Assembly (NCBI RefSeq): GCF_021029445.1
Contig: NZ_CP072610.1
Coordinates: forward strand, 3,658,001 to 3,722,000
Direction of reading: 5' to 3'
Length of the DNA: 64,000 nucleotides
From: Pseudomonas wenzhouensis
Lineage (GTDB): Bacteria; Pseudomonadota; Gammaproteobacteria; Pseudomonadales; Pseudomonadaceae
Below are positions 1-7,317 of this stretch, piece by piece (position 1 is the first letter of the stretch; each line of letters begins with the position of its first letter). The notes below the pieces were generated by a model, which worked only from the letters and a program-made list of their open reading frames with translations, did not search any database and was not told where the DNA came from. Position numbers and translations under genes: made by a program.

Positions 1-1
1 T

Positions 2-1267
2 CGCTGGAGCGTTCTGGATGACGACCTCGGTTTCAAGTGGGGTCGCAGCATTCGCTTGGCTGAAGGGATCTGGATGGCCTACCTGCGCAGCAGCCACATC
101 CTGGGTGCCTGCTTGATCAGCATTGGCTGGAAGGTGAATGGCAGTAATCGCTCTATTTGCTTCAGCGGTGACGTGGGTTGCCAGACGGATGAGAACGCCT
201 ATCTACCGCTGATGAAGAGCGGTCAACATCCATTTCCTGACACGGACTACATCGTTGTTGAGTCCACTTACGGCGGACGCGTGCGGGCACAAGAGCATCA
301 GGATTCCCAACTGCGGCTGGCACGCCTGGCAGAAATCATCGCCCACACCCTGTTTGTTAAGGGCGGCAAGGTTTTGCTGCCGGCCTTCTCGTTGCACCGT
401 GCTCAGGAGCTGCTGATGGACGTTCTGCATTGGGTGAAAGTTAGCCTGCCTGCGAGCAGACAATCTCCCGGTTATGGCGGCAATACGCGCCCCATCACAG
501 CCAATGTTCACGCACCACTGGGCCACGCGGTGACTCAGGTGTATGCAAAACACCTGTGCAGCACGTCGCCTAACGGCAAGTTCAAGTACCTGAATACTGA
601 ACTGTGTGAGTCACTGGCCATGCACGCCGACGAGATTCAGTCCATGTTGCAGCGTCTGGTAGAACATGGCCGATTCAAGGTAGGTGATGGCGGATATTTG
701 AGCATGGCAAAGCCCAAGCAGCCCTCCAATTTTGAGGCTGATATCGTGATCGCCAGCTCTGGTATGTGCGACAACGGCCCGGTGGTCAGCTATCTGGAGC
801 GCTGGGGTAATGATCCACGCAACACCGTGATTCTTACCGGCTACCAGTCTGCCGGCTCAAAAGGAGCCGAGCTGATGCAGCGTGCTGCAGCATCCCCTGC
901 CCCCATGGATAGCCTGTCACCTGATCAGGCAGAGGTGATTGATATGTCGCCTTATTACTCAGCCCATGCCGATCAACAGATGCTGCTGGATTTCCTGTTC
1001 CGTACCGATGGCTTTGGCTGCAACAAGCCTGCGACGCTACTCATCAACCACGGCAACCCGGCGAGCAAGTACGAACTGCGCAAAGCCGTGCAGATGCGCT
1101 CGGACAGTCGAAAGGAAAATGATCGCCAAATCAAAGAAGTGAGAATTGCCGATGCACGCTGGCTGAACCTTGATACTGGCGAAGTGATTGAGCAAAGCCA
1201 CGCAGAGCAAGCACTGCTCAGCGAACTTGAGGCTTTGCGGCGGCAGGTTGAGCTTCTCACTGACTAG
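2..1267 (+). CDS. Beta-CASP metallo-beta-lactamase RNA/DNA nuclease, N-terminus outside window
   Basis: The reading frame is open from base 2, so the gene begins upstream of the window and about 421 residues are visible. The N-terminal HxHxDH metal motif is therefore not seen. What is seen are later family motifs: HILGA (metal-binding His), the VESTYGGR strand, the beta-CASP sequence ASSGMCDNGPVVSYL, TGYQSAGSKG, YYSAHADQ and INHGNPASKYELR. These are typical of beta-CASP exo/endonucleases acting on RNA. Such proteins often travel on genomic islands, sometimes with defence genes, and an Abi gene follows here. Cellular role is unknown; family assignment is firm. Confidence 0.85.
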   Translation, partial: RWSVLDDDLGFKWGRSIRLAEGIWMAYLRSSHILGACLISIGWKVNGSNRSICFSGDVGCQTDENAYLPLMKSGQHPFPDTDYIVVESTYGGRVRAQEHQDSQLRLARLAEIIAHTLFVKGGKVLLPAFSLHRAQELLMDVLHWVKVSLPASRQSPGYGGNTRPITANVHAPLGHAVTQVYAKHLCSTSPNGKFKYLNTELCESLAMHADEIQSMLQRLVEHGRFKVGDGGYLSMAKPKQPSNFEADIVIASSGMCDNGPVVSYLERWGNDPRNTVILTGYQSAGSKGAELMQRAAASPAPMDSLSPDQAEVIDMSPYYSAHADQQMLLDFLFRTDGFGCNKPATLLINHGNPASKYELRKAVQMRSDSRKENDRQIKEVRIADARWLNLDTGEVIEQSHAEQALLSELEALRRQVELLTD

Positions 1268-1300
1268 TTCAATAGCCACACGTCGGCTACGCAGCAATTG

Positions 1301-1335
1301 AGTACGACAGGCTCTGAATCTGAGCCTGTCGTACT
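1301..1335 (+). terminator. Hairpin behind the nuclease gene
   Basis: A 14-bp perfect stem (1301-1314 with 1322-1335) encloses a 7-nt loop and runs into a short T stretch. It lies 34 bases after the nuclease stop and before the abi gene, which fits a rho-independent terminator separating the two. Confidence 0.6.
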
Positions 1336-1370
1336 TTCAGGTACAGTAGGCGCTAATCAATCGTGATGGC

Positions 1371-2390
1371 TTGCCTGCACTCGTGACCCAGACCTATCCA
1401 AAGCCCTGGAAAAGCTACCAGGAACAGCTCGACCAGCTCATAGACCGCGGCATGACCGTCACGGACAATGCCAGGGCATTGGATTACCTGGAGCGCATCG
1501 GCTATTACCGGCTGAGCGGCTATTGGTTTGCTTTCCGCGAGCGTACAGAACTTTGCTGCCCTCTCGATCCGCATAGCGGGAAAAAGCCCCAAAAGGTCAG
1601 ACAAGACCGGCTACCGCTCGACGACTTTCGCCCAGGTACAACCTTCCAGAACGCTGTCGACCTGTATGTGTTTGATAAGAAACTGCGGTTGCTCGTGCTG
1701 GATGCACTGGAACGCATTGAAATCGCCCTGCGGGTAGACATCTCCCATGGCCTGGGTAAGCATCACAAGTTCGCCTACCTGCAACCGGAGCTGTTTCACG
1801 AGAGCTTCTCCAGCAAGCTGGATGGCCAAACAGGCTTGACCAAACACCATGGTTGGCTGATCAAGCATGCAACGCTGATCAACCGCTCCAAAGAAGACTT
1901 CATACGCCATAACAAAGAGAAGTACGGCCTGCCGTTGGCCGTGTGGGTAGCGTGCGAGGTTTGGGATTTCGGCACACTGTCGACGCTATTCGACGGCATG
2001 ACCGAAGCGGATCAGGACGCCATTTCGTCGCAGTACAACATCAGCAATGGCCGCATCTTCGCAAGTTGGCTGCGCAGCCTGAACTACCTGCGCAACGTAT
2101 GCGCACATCACAGCCGGCTGTGGAATCGCAACATCGTTGATCAGCCGAAACTACCGCCAGTGGGCCAAGTACCTTCACTGGCAGCGTTTCATAACGATCC
2201 TCAGCGGCAGGCGCGTCCCTTCATGCTGCTGTGCATGACCCAACACCTGATGAAAATCATCAATCCCTCATCGAGCTGGGGTGCTCGGCTGAAAACGTTG
2301 CTGGAAAATGACTTTCCAGACCTGACACACCTGGATCTTGGGCTTGACCGGATGGGCGTGGACGATGACTGGAAGGCGAGAGATTGGTAA
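1371..2390 (+). CDS. Abi_2 (AbiD/AbiF-like) abortive infection protein with HEPN motif
   Basis: The 339-residue protein matches the Abi_2 family. The N-terminal region shows YLERIGYYRLSGYWFAFR and the middle LDALERIEIALRVDI. The C-terminal half has RNVCAHHSRLWNR, a HEPN-type RxxxxH motif expected to form an RNase active site. Family members stop phage growth by an abortive response; the target here is unknown. The first start in frame is TTG at 1371, with GTG at 1383 as alternative; a stop codon lies at 1347. A terminator hairpin precedes it, so it probably has its own promoter. It is likely a cargo defence gene of the element. Confidence 0.8.
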   Translation: MPALVTQTYPKPWKSYQEQLDQLIDRGMTVTDNARALDYLERIGYYRLSGYWFAFRERTELCCPLDPHSGKKPQKVRQDRLPLDDFRPGTTFQNAVDLYVFDKKLRLLVLDALERIEIALRVDISHGLGKHHKFAYLQPELFHESFSSKLDGQTGLTKHHGWLIKHATLINRSKEDFIRHNKEKYGLPLAVWVACEVWDFGTLSTLFDGMTEADQDAISSQYNISNGRIFASWLRSLNYLRNVCAHHSRLWNRNIVDQPKLPPVGQVPSLAAFHNDPQRQARPFMLLCMTQHLMKIINPSSSWGARLKTLLENDFPDLTHLDLGLDRMGVDDDWKARDW

Positions 2391-2530
2391 ATCGCAAGCA
2401 ATAAAAAACCCCTGAGCAATCTCAGCGCCGGAGCGCATCAACCGACAGGGGCCGTGTTGCTGACGATTATAGGCAGCTACGCCATTGCGTCAACCGCCGT
2501 CTGGCGTCAAAAACTGCCCGACCTTGGCCA

Positions 2531-2767
2531 TCAGACATCTGGGGAGCATGCCCTGCGGCTGATCCATGTCGGCGGTTCCAAAAAAGGTTCAGCCGTGTAT
2601 TCATGGCTGGGATCAGCTTGTTCTAGCTCAGCAGCCCGGGCCTTGCCTTGCTCTTCGCTGTAACAGGGCTCGACACCAATCCAGATGCCGGCATCGCATG
2701 CCCGATCACGCTTGTCGATATAGCCCCAGGCCTTCGCCTCTTGGTGATCACTTTGAAGATTCGTCAT
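2531..2767 (-). CDS. Small hypothetical protein of the element
   Basis: I do not recognise this 78-residue protein. It has a protein-like, mostly charged composition with no membrane segment, and contains the stretch KARAAELEQADPSHEYTAEP. A good ribosome site (GGAG, 9 bases before ATG) supports the start at 2767. A KorB-type operator lies 28-40 bases upstream of the start, where a promoter is expected, which suggests plasmid-type control. The last ten residues could be out-of-family read-through. Coding status is moderately likely. Confidence 0.45.
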   Translation of the reverse strand: MTNLQSDHQEAKAWGYIDKRDRACDAGIWIGVEPCYSEEQGKARAAELEQADPSHEYTAEPFLEPPTWISRRACSPDV

Positions 2768-2794
2768 GCAGGTTTCTCCGTGGATACCTGGAGT

Positions 2795-2807
2795 TTTAGC
2801 GGCTAAA
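2795..2807. promoter_or_regulatory. KorB-type operator TTTAGCGGCTAAA
   Basis: The 13-mer is an exact match to the IncP-1 KorB operator consensus TTTAGCSGCTAAA. It sits between two divergent small ORFs (2531-2767 minus, 2837-3085 plus), so bound KorB could repress both. Confidence 0.7.
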
Positions 2808-2836
2808 GTTCGTGTGACACGGGTGGCCTAGGATCA

Positions 2837-3085
2837 ATGGCATTAATTTTAGCCGCTAAATTTTCCAAGCTTGATACGCAGGCAGCACTCATGAAATCAC
2901 TGATCGACGCTATCGGACGCGAGCAAGCAAACACCCTGATGGAACAGGCGGTAGCTGATGCCATTGTTGAAAATCATAATCTCGGGCTAGGTAAATCTGA
3001 GCGGTACGGGTCAAGACAGCGTCCCCTGCGCCAAGAGCCCTCAGCGAAAGGCTCATCTCGCTGGAAATCAATTCCACTGGCATAG
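2837..3085 (+). CDS. Hypothetical or decayed small ORF with KorB site in its first codons
   Basis: This 82-codon frame begins MALILAAKFSKLDTQ and has a plausible helical first half (LMKSLIDAIGREQANTLMEQ). Its second half is basic and low in hydrophobic residues, as if read out of frame. Codons 4-8 are formed by a KorB-type operator, the same layout as at the start of trbJ. The ribosome site (AGGA close to ATG) is weak. It may be a shortened gene whose 3' part was lost. Function unknown, coding status uncertain. Confidence 0.3.
   Translation: MALILAAKFSKLDTQAALMKSLIDAIGREQANTLMEQAVADAIVENHNLGLGKSERYGSRQRPLRQEPSAKGSSRWKSIPLA
2848..2860. promoter_or_regulatory. KorB-type operator TTTAGCCGCTAAA
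   Basis: Exact match to the IncP-1 KorB operator consensus, 12 bases downstream of the putative start at 2837 and 40 bases from the previous copy. Confidence 0.7.
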
Positions 3086-3113
3086 CGGTAGCCCCTACAG
3101 GGGCCACCCGAAT

Positions 3114-3126
3114 TTTAGCCGCTAAA
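3114..3126. promoter_or_regulatory. KorB-type operator TTTAGCCGCTAAA
   Basis: Exact consensus match, extended to a perfect 19-bp palindrome (3111-3129). It lies between the ends of ORF 2837-3085 and trbL, away from any visible promoter. This is more like a KorB loading or partition site than a promoter operator. Confidence 0.7.
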
Positions 3127-3130
3127 ATTT

Positions 3131-4537
3131 CTAGTCGCGGCGGCCGCGATTAACGAACTCGGCAATCTCATCCTCCGGCGAACCACCGCTTTCGCTTCCA
3201 GGGCCGATGCTATTGGGTTGATCGTCCTCCTGGCCCCGAATGGCTGCTGCCATCTGGCCGCCGAGGGTTTCCTGGGCTCTCTCCATGAAGTCGCTGCCGA
3301 GCTTGGCGGCTTTCTCTCCGATCACTGCACCTGCGCCTTTGGCAAGTTCGGCGGTGGTGTGTGCAGCGGCCCTGGCGGCTTGTTGTAGTGAGCTGCGCTC
3401 AGGATTACCCATGGCGGCCGCAAGCGGGCTGCCGCTTTCGGAACCGGAAGGCATGCCACCTTCGCTCTGCAGCATGCTGCCGTTGAAGTTAGGCATGCTG
3501 CTGCCCTCAATTGAGCCTTGTGCCTTCTCAACGGCTGCCTTGATGGCTGAAATGCCCCCGGCCATGTTCTGCGCTCCGGCCATGGCAGTGGCGCCTGCCA
3601 TACTCATGGCGGCAGAGGCCATGCCGGCTGCACCCATTGCTGCGCCGACCGCTGCGCCAGCCCCGAAGTTGCCAATGCCTCCTGCCCCCGCACTGCTTCC
3701 TGTGATGATGCCGGCGAGCATGGACGGCACCTTGTTGGTCAGGAGCAGCAGGCAGAGGCAGAAAATCAGCATGACGCCCAGCTCCTCGAAATTGAGGGTG
3801 CCTTTGGTCATCTTGGCGTAGAAGCCGGTGAGCAGATCGCTACCGATACCAACCAACAGCACCATGACAAACAGTTGGATGGCCACACCCAGAACAGTCT
3901 TGTAGTAGTTGATGGCCATGTCGGACGTCCAGCGTGAGCCGCCGAAGCCCAGGAAGAATATGCCGGCGTAGATCAGCACCCAACCGGACACCAGTAGGAT
4001 GAGCATGTTGATCGCAATGAGCGCAAGCATGACCGTGATGGCCAGGCTCAAGAGGACACCGATCAGGCTATCTACTGGACTCCAAGCCGATAGCGCGGCG
4101 AGCGTCTGCTTCCACAGCATGAATCCAATATCTACGATGCCGGATGGCGTAACCGAGGTTATGCCGGATGCCTGTTCGCCCAGCTTCTGCAGCGATCGAA
4201 TGATCGAGGACGCAAACTCCGGCCCGTTCCTGAGTAGCCACAGGTAGAAGCCGAAGAACAGGATGAAACGGCAGAACTCGGCAAAGAACTCGGCCAGGTC
4301 GGCCTTGCGTAAGGCCATCATGCCGAATGTCCAAGCGAGGGATATGGTACCCAGCGTCCAGAACAACCAGGACGCAGCACTGAGGATGACAGCCTGCCAA
4401 GTGGAAGCACGGCTGCTGAACTCGGTAATGACCTGATCCAGCATGCCCTGGTTGGTGAGTTGAGCTGCGGCGCTACCGGAGTAAAGGACAAACAGCAGAC
4501 AGCAGCCGATCAGGCTGGTGTTCTTGAGCGTTTTCAT
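3131..4537 (-). CDS. trbL: TrbL/VirB6-type conjugation pore protein
   Basis: This 468-residue protein has a signal-like N-terminus, then about six hydrophobic segments between residues 35 and 275. A long small-residue (Ala/Gly/Met-rich) soluble tail reaches to the end. That layout is the P-type TrbL/VirB6 inner-membrane component of type IV secretion, which helps DNA cross the inner membrane. It is the last gene of a minus-strand cluster traJ-trbJ-eexN-trbL and starts 4 bases after eexN. In RP4 trbL also follows trbK, but trbM-P do not follow here. Family call is firm; whether it works with a helper pore is open. Confidence 0.88.
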   Translation of the reverse strand: MKTLKNTSLIGCCLLFVLYSGSAAAQLTNQGMLDQVITEFSSRASTWQAVILSAASWLFWTLGTISLAWTFGMMALRKADLAEFFAEFCRFILFFGFYLWLLRNGPEFASSIIRSLQKLGEQASGITSVTPSGIVDIGFMLWKQTLAALSAWSPVDSLIGVLLSLAITVMLALIAINMLILLVSGWVLIYAGIFFLGFGGSRWTSDMAINYYKTVLGVAIQLFVMVLLVGIGSDLLTGFYAKMTKGTLNFEELGVMLIFCLCLLLLTNKVPSMLAGIITGSSAGAGGIGNFGAGAAVGAAMGAAGMASAAMSMAGATAMAGAQNMAGGISAIKAAVEKAQGSIEGSSMPNFNGSMLQSEGGMPSGSESGSPLAAAMGNPERSSLQQAARAAAHTTAELAKGAGAVIGEKAAKLGSDFMERAQETLGGQMAAAIRGQEDDQPNSIGPGSESGGSPEDEIAEFVNRGRRD

Positions 4538-4541
4538 GCGA

Positions 4542-4781
4542 TCACCCCTGAGCGCTGTTCAGGTCGAGCCAGTTCTTCGGTTGCTCGGTAGGCTGGATGG
4601 CGCCCGAACGTCTGGAGCACTGGCCGGCAAACTCTGCCCGGGCCGTCCTGTCCTTGATCTGGTTGATCACCTCCAGGGTGCAGTTGGTATCGCTGACTTC
4701 GGGAATGGCTTGGCCGTTTGGCTGGTCATCGCATCCGACAAGCGCCAGAAGGGTGAGCAGCAGCGGGGTTAGTTTTTTCAT
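4542..4781 (-). CDS. TrbK/EexN-like entry exclusion lipoprotein
   Basis: The 79-residue protein starts with a lipoprotein signal ending in LVGC at about residue 17, so the mature protein would be a small lipid-anchored protein. The body shows the CTLEVINQIKDR...EFAGQCSRR pattern of EexN/TrbK entry exclusion proteins. These make a host a poor recipient for the same plasmid type. A strong AAGGAGAG ribosome site precedes the ATG. It sits between trbJ and trbL exactly where trbK sits in IncP plasmids. Its C-terminus (PTEQPKNWLDLN) is nearly the same as the C-terminus of the neighbouring TrbJ. Confidence 0.8.
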   Translation of the reverse strand: MKKLTPLLLTLLALVGCDDQPNGQAIPEVSDTNCTLEVINQIKDRTARAEFAGQCSRRSGAIQPTEQPKNWLDLNSAQG

Positions 4782-4791
4782 CGGGCTCTCC

Positions 4792-5571
4792 TTAGCGGTT
4801 CATGTCCAACCAGTTCTTGGGGGCCTGGGTGGGCGCTATGCGCCCCTCGGTCGAGGCGGCGTGGGCGGCTTGCTGCTTGGCCTCCAGGTCGGCCTCGGCC
4901 TGCATGCGTGTGGCAATGGCGTTTTGCTGGGCGACTAGCAGGCCGCGAATCTGCAGCAGCTGATTGGCTTGCTGGCTGGCCAGTTGGTTGGCGTACCCGA
5001 TGGCCTGCATCTGGCCGGTCGCGCCCTGAGCCTGGCGTTGCAATTGCTGCAGCGTATCGGCGTCATGCTGCAGCGCAGCCTGCTGCTGATCCAGGCCACG
5101 AAACAGCGCGTCGTTGGCCCTCTTCTGCGACTCGGAGGCAAGGCGCCGGTTCTCGTTCATCGCCGCCCACTCGGCTTCGCTGCAGCCGGCGTTGGAGAAG
5201 CAAGGTGATGCTCTGTAGTAGGCGACGTCCTGGAACTTGCCGAGGTAGCCGTCGATGCTACCCAAGTTGCGCTTGTAGTAGTCCAGGGTATCGATGGCAC
5301 TGCGCAGCTTGTCCATCGTCTGGCTGGCGTGGTCCCAGATATAAGCCGTGGGTGCGGCCGTGTTCTGCAGCATATTTTCGTATTGCTGCAGCTGGGTCTG
5401 GTACTGCTCTATCTGTTTTAATGTCTGTGCCACGCTCTCCATGGCAGTCAGTACGTTCTGGGTGAGATTGCCGCCGTCAATGACGGGAATGCCCGCCTCG
5501 GCGTTCAAACTGATGAACGAGCTGGTGAGGCAAGCCAGAAGCCACAGTTTTTTAGCCGCTAGAATTTTCAT
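4792..5571 (-). CDS. trbJ: TrbJ/VirB5-type conjugation protein
   Basis: The 259-residue protein has a signal peptide of about 25 residues, then IPVIDGGNLTQNVLTAMESV, a long coiled-coil-prone helical region (LKQIEQYQTQLQQYENMLQN) and a Gln/Ala-rich end. This is the P-type TrbJ family, the VirB5 equivalent found in the periplasm and at pilus tips. The start is fixed by GGAGGAG inside the end of traJ, with which it overlaps by 20 bases, so the two are probably translated together. A one-mismatch KorB operator lies in codons 3-7. The C-terminal PTQAPKNWLDMN is shared with the entry exclusion protein. Confidence 0.88.
   Translation of the reverse strand: MKILAAKKLWLLACLTSSFISLNAEAGIPVIDGGNLTQNVLTAMESVAQTLKQIEQYQTQLQQYENMLQNTAAPTAYIWDHASQTMDKLRSAIDTLDYYKRNLGSIDGYLGKFQDVAYYRASPCFSNAGCSEAEWAAMNENRRLASESQKRANDALFRGLDQQQAALQHDADTLQQLQRQAQGATGQMQAIGYANQLASQQANQLLQIRGLLVAQQNAIATRMQAEADLEAKQQAAHAASTEGRIAPTQAPKNWLDMNR
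5551..5563. promoter_or_regulatory. KorB-type operator, one mismatch (TTTAGCCGCTAGA)
   Basis: Twelve of thirteen bases match the IncP-1 KorB consensus. The site overlaps the first codons of trbJ and the last codons of traJ, so it is inside the transfer operon and not at a promoter. Confidence 0.5.
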
Positions 5572-5944
5572 CGTCTCCTCCTTGCACCTTTATGAGCATC
5601 TGCAGCATTACCTGCTGCGTTTCCTCAATCCTCGACAGCACTACCTGGATGGTTTGGCGCATCTGTGCTTCCTCGAAGCCAGCGAAACGCTCGTCATTGC
5701 TCAACCACATCTTCAGCAGCCCGCCCAAGCGCCCCTGGTCGCCGTTGATCTTGGCCAGCTCAAGAATCGACTGGTGATCAAGAAGGCTGGTCGGCATATG
5801 TCCCATACCCAAGCTGCGCAGTAGCGACGACATGCTGTGTCCGGTCTGCTCAGCAAGTTGTTCTATCCGGGCCTTTTCCTCTGGCGTAACCCAGACATTG
5901 ATCGGCGTATTCCCTTTTCTGGTTGTGGCTCTCTGGCTGGTCAT
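5552..5944 (-). CDS. traJ: TraJ relaxosome protein (oriT binding)
   Basis: This protein of about 130 residues matches RP4 TraJ, which binds oriT and recruits the TraI relaxase. Key stretches are TRKGNTPINVWVTPEEKARIEQ (a ribbon-helix-helix-like DNA-binding start), SMSSLLRSLGMGH and LAKINGDQGRLGGLLKMWL, the family signature. An ATG at 5956 adds four residues, but GGAG lies correctly 6 bases before the ATG at 5944, which I prefer. It reads away from oriT as in RP4. In RP4 traJ is followed by traX and traI; here trbJ follows with overlap, so the relaxase gene is missing at this place. Confidence 0.88.
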   Translation of the reverse strand: MTSQRATTRKGNTPINVWVTPEEKARIEQLAEQTGHSMSSLLRSLGMGHMPTSLLDHQSILELAKINGDQGRLGGLLKMWLSNDERFAGFEEAQMRQTIQVVLSRIEETQQVMLQMLIKVQGGDDENSSG

Positions 5945-5977
5945 GGCGAACTCCATTTGCGGCGGTAGCCGCTTGTC

Positions 5978-6081
5978 CCGCAGGGCAAGACACCCGTAGA
6001 GCGCGAAGCGCGATTAAGGGCAGTGAAGAACCAGTGCCGGCTTGCCGGTACAGGTACTTCACCTGTCTTGCCCGGCATTTC
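5978..6081 (+). other. oriT, IncP/RP4-like
   Basis: The arrangement copies RP4 oriT. It has AAGGGCAGTGAAGAA at 6016-6030, a short inverted repeat (TGCCGGC/GCCGGTA) at 6035-6050, then TACTTCACCTGTCTTG/CCCGGC at 6055-6076. By analogy with RP4 (ATCCTG/C) the nick would fall between 6070 and 6071 on the plus strand. The core hexamer differs (GTCTTG instead of ATCCTG). The 10-mer TGTCTTGCCC recurs in inverted orientation at 5983-5992. traJ reads leftward from here as expected; no traK is present on the right. Confidence 0.82.
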
Positions 6082-6089
6082 ATGCCGAT

Positions 6090-6386
6090 TTATTCACTAC
6101 AGATGTCCAACTCTTTACCGATTACAGGCCTATCAGATATCGATTCCATGCCGTTACTACACCTATCGAAATCACCGTTCAGCAACGCAGCAACTGCGTC
6201 CGTGGGAAAGTAAATCCTTCGCCCAATACGACGCTTTACCCGATTAAGCTCGAACATCCAGGGCTCCGTTGGTTTCTGTAACACTCCGCGAAGCCCTGAA
6301 CCCTTGCGGCTTAAAACTTGGGCTAACTGCTCGACAGTCATCAGCGGGCCATATTTTTCTAACAAGTGATCAGATGTAGATTTCAT
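6090..6386 (-). CDS. Small helix-turn-helix regulator of the element (unrecognised subfamily)
   Basis: I choose the ATG at 6386, giving 98 residues; a GTG at 6446 would add 20 residues that are encoded by repeat DNA. The start MKSTSDHLLEKYGPLMTVEQLAQVLSR resembles excisionase/AlpA-like winged-helix proteins, followed by basic VKRRIGRRIYFPTDAVAALL, where the R-IYF strand is typical of the wing. A short tail follows. It takes the traK place beside oriT but does not look like TraK. Two TTCGATATA repeats just upstream could be its own operator. DNA binding is likely, its role is not known. Confidence 0.55.
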   Translation of the reverse strand: MKSTSDHLLEKYGPLMTVEQLAQVLSRKGSGLRGVLQKPTEPWMFELNRVKRRIGRRIYFPTDAVAALLNGDFDRCSNGMESISDRPVIGKELDICSE

Positions 6387-6390
6387 AAAA

Positions 6391-6423
6391 TTCGATATAT
6401 CCAACAAATTGAGTTTCGATATA
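6391..6423. repeat. Direct repeat TTCGATATA, two copies 24 bases apart
   Basis: Copies at 6391-6399 and 6415-6423 lie between the divergent HTH gene (start 6386) and the rightward gene at 6452/6538. The period of about two helical turns fits a regulator binding site. The region is very AT-rich. Confidence 0.45.
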
Positions 6424-6537
6424 ACGAACACATCAAAACCCGACACACTAAATGAAATTTAGATATGTACAGATTAGCGACGATTGGTATAGATTCGAGC
6501 CTAACAAACCCAAATTAATCACCATTGACAAAACAAA

Positions 6538-7317
6538 ATGGCCAGAACAGCTCGCACAGAAAGACAGCAGCTTGAGGAAGCTGGACGAACCAAAGCACTA
6601 CTCAAACAGTTGCTATTCACTACGGAGTCGGACAGCTGGGATTTTTTATACAAAGCTCTTTTAGACGAGCTTCACTTTGAGTTGTTTAGCCCAACGGAGT
6701 GGCGTCATTTAATAACAGGCCAAAAAGCACTGACACCGTACAAATTGAACTGGATTGAACAAGCCTTTCCTAGAGCGCGAAAATTCTATGACGACGGACC
6801 CTGGGGAATATGGCAGGCTTTATTTTCGCCTGAACGTGAACTGTGGGCTCTACACCACGAGGGAAATAGCTCTGTAGAACAAGCGATACATGAGTTCGAA
6901 AAAAGGCTATTAACCTCAAATAGGCAAATAGAACCAGAAGATTTCGTCGAAGCAATAGCTCTATATCGACTACACGCCACCCTCAGGGATTTAGCCCCCT
7001 TAGATGTAGACGTGAGAGGCGTTTACAGGTGTGTCCGCGCCTGCCAGCAAGACTGTAGAGTGTCTGCACTGCTTGCATATTACGGGATTGAGTATGAAGT
7101 TATATCTATTTTAAGCGAGCAAGAAATCAACAGACTAAATAGTGACAAGCAATACAATGACGCTATTGGCATCAAGGATATTGCACACTCAGTTTTCATG
7201 AGAAACCAAATCATCACGACCGAGCAACGAATAGCCGCACTTCGGGAGAATGAAAAGCGGGAACTCAGCATGGCGACGATTCGAAAGAATCCCCCAAGTG
7301 TCAACGAAGATTGGTAG
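6538..7317 (+). CDS. Unknown AT-rich element protein, 259 residues
   Basis: I do not recognise this protein. It is soluble, mixed alpha-helical in composition, with no signal peptide or membrane segment; tryptophans cluster in DDGPWGIWQALF and RELWALHH. It begins with a basic stretch (MARTARTERQQLEEAGRTKALLKQ) that could bind nucleic acid. Codon use is clearly more AT-rich than its neighbours, pointing to another source. A second frame (6452-6664), starting MKFRYVQISDDWYRFEP, overlaps its start, so the true N-terminus or a frameshift is possible. Its last codons contain an IncP-iteron-like sequence, so it directly abuts the replication origin. Confidence 0.6.
   Translation: MARTARTERQQLEEAGRTKALLKQLLFTTESDSWDFLYKALLDELHFELFSPTEWRHLITGQKALTPYKLNWIEQAFPRARKFYDDGPWGIWQALFSPERELWALHHEGNSSVEQAIHEFEKRLLTSNRQIEPEDFVEAIALYRLHATLRDLAPLDVDVRGVYRCVRACQQDCRVSALLAYYGIEYEVISILSEQEINRLNSDKQYNDAIGIKDIAHSVFMRNQIITTEQRIAALRENEKRELSMATIRKNPPSVNEDW

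Noticed and set aside
2910..3107. 65-codon minus-strand frame after trbL as a trbM-like gene
   Set aside because: It lacks any TrbM feature and has no ribosome site.
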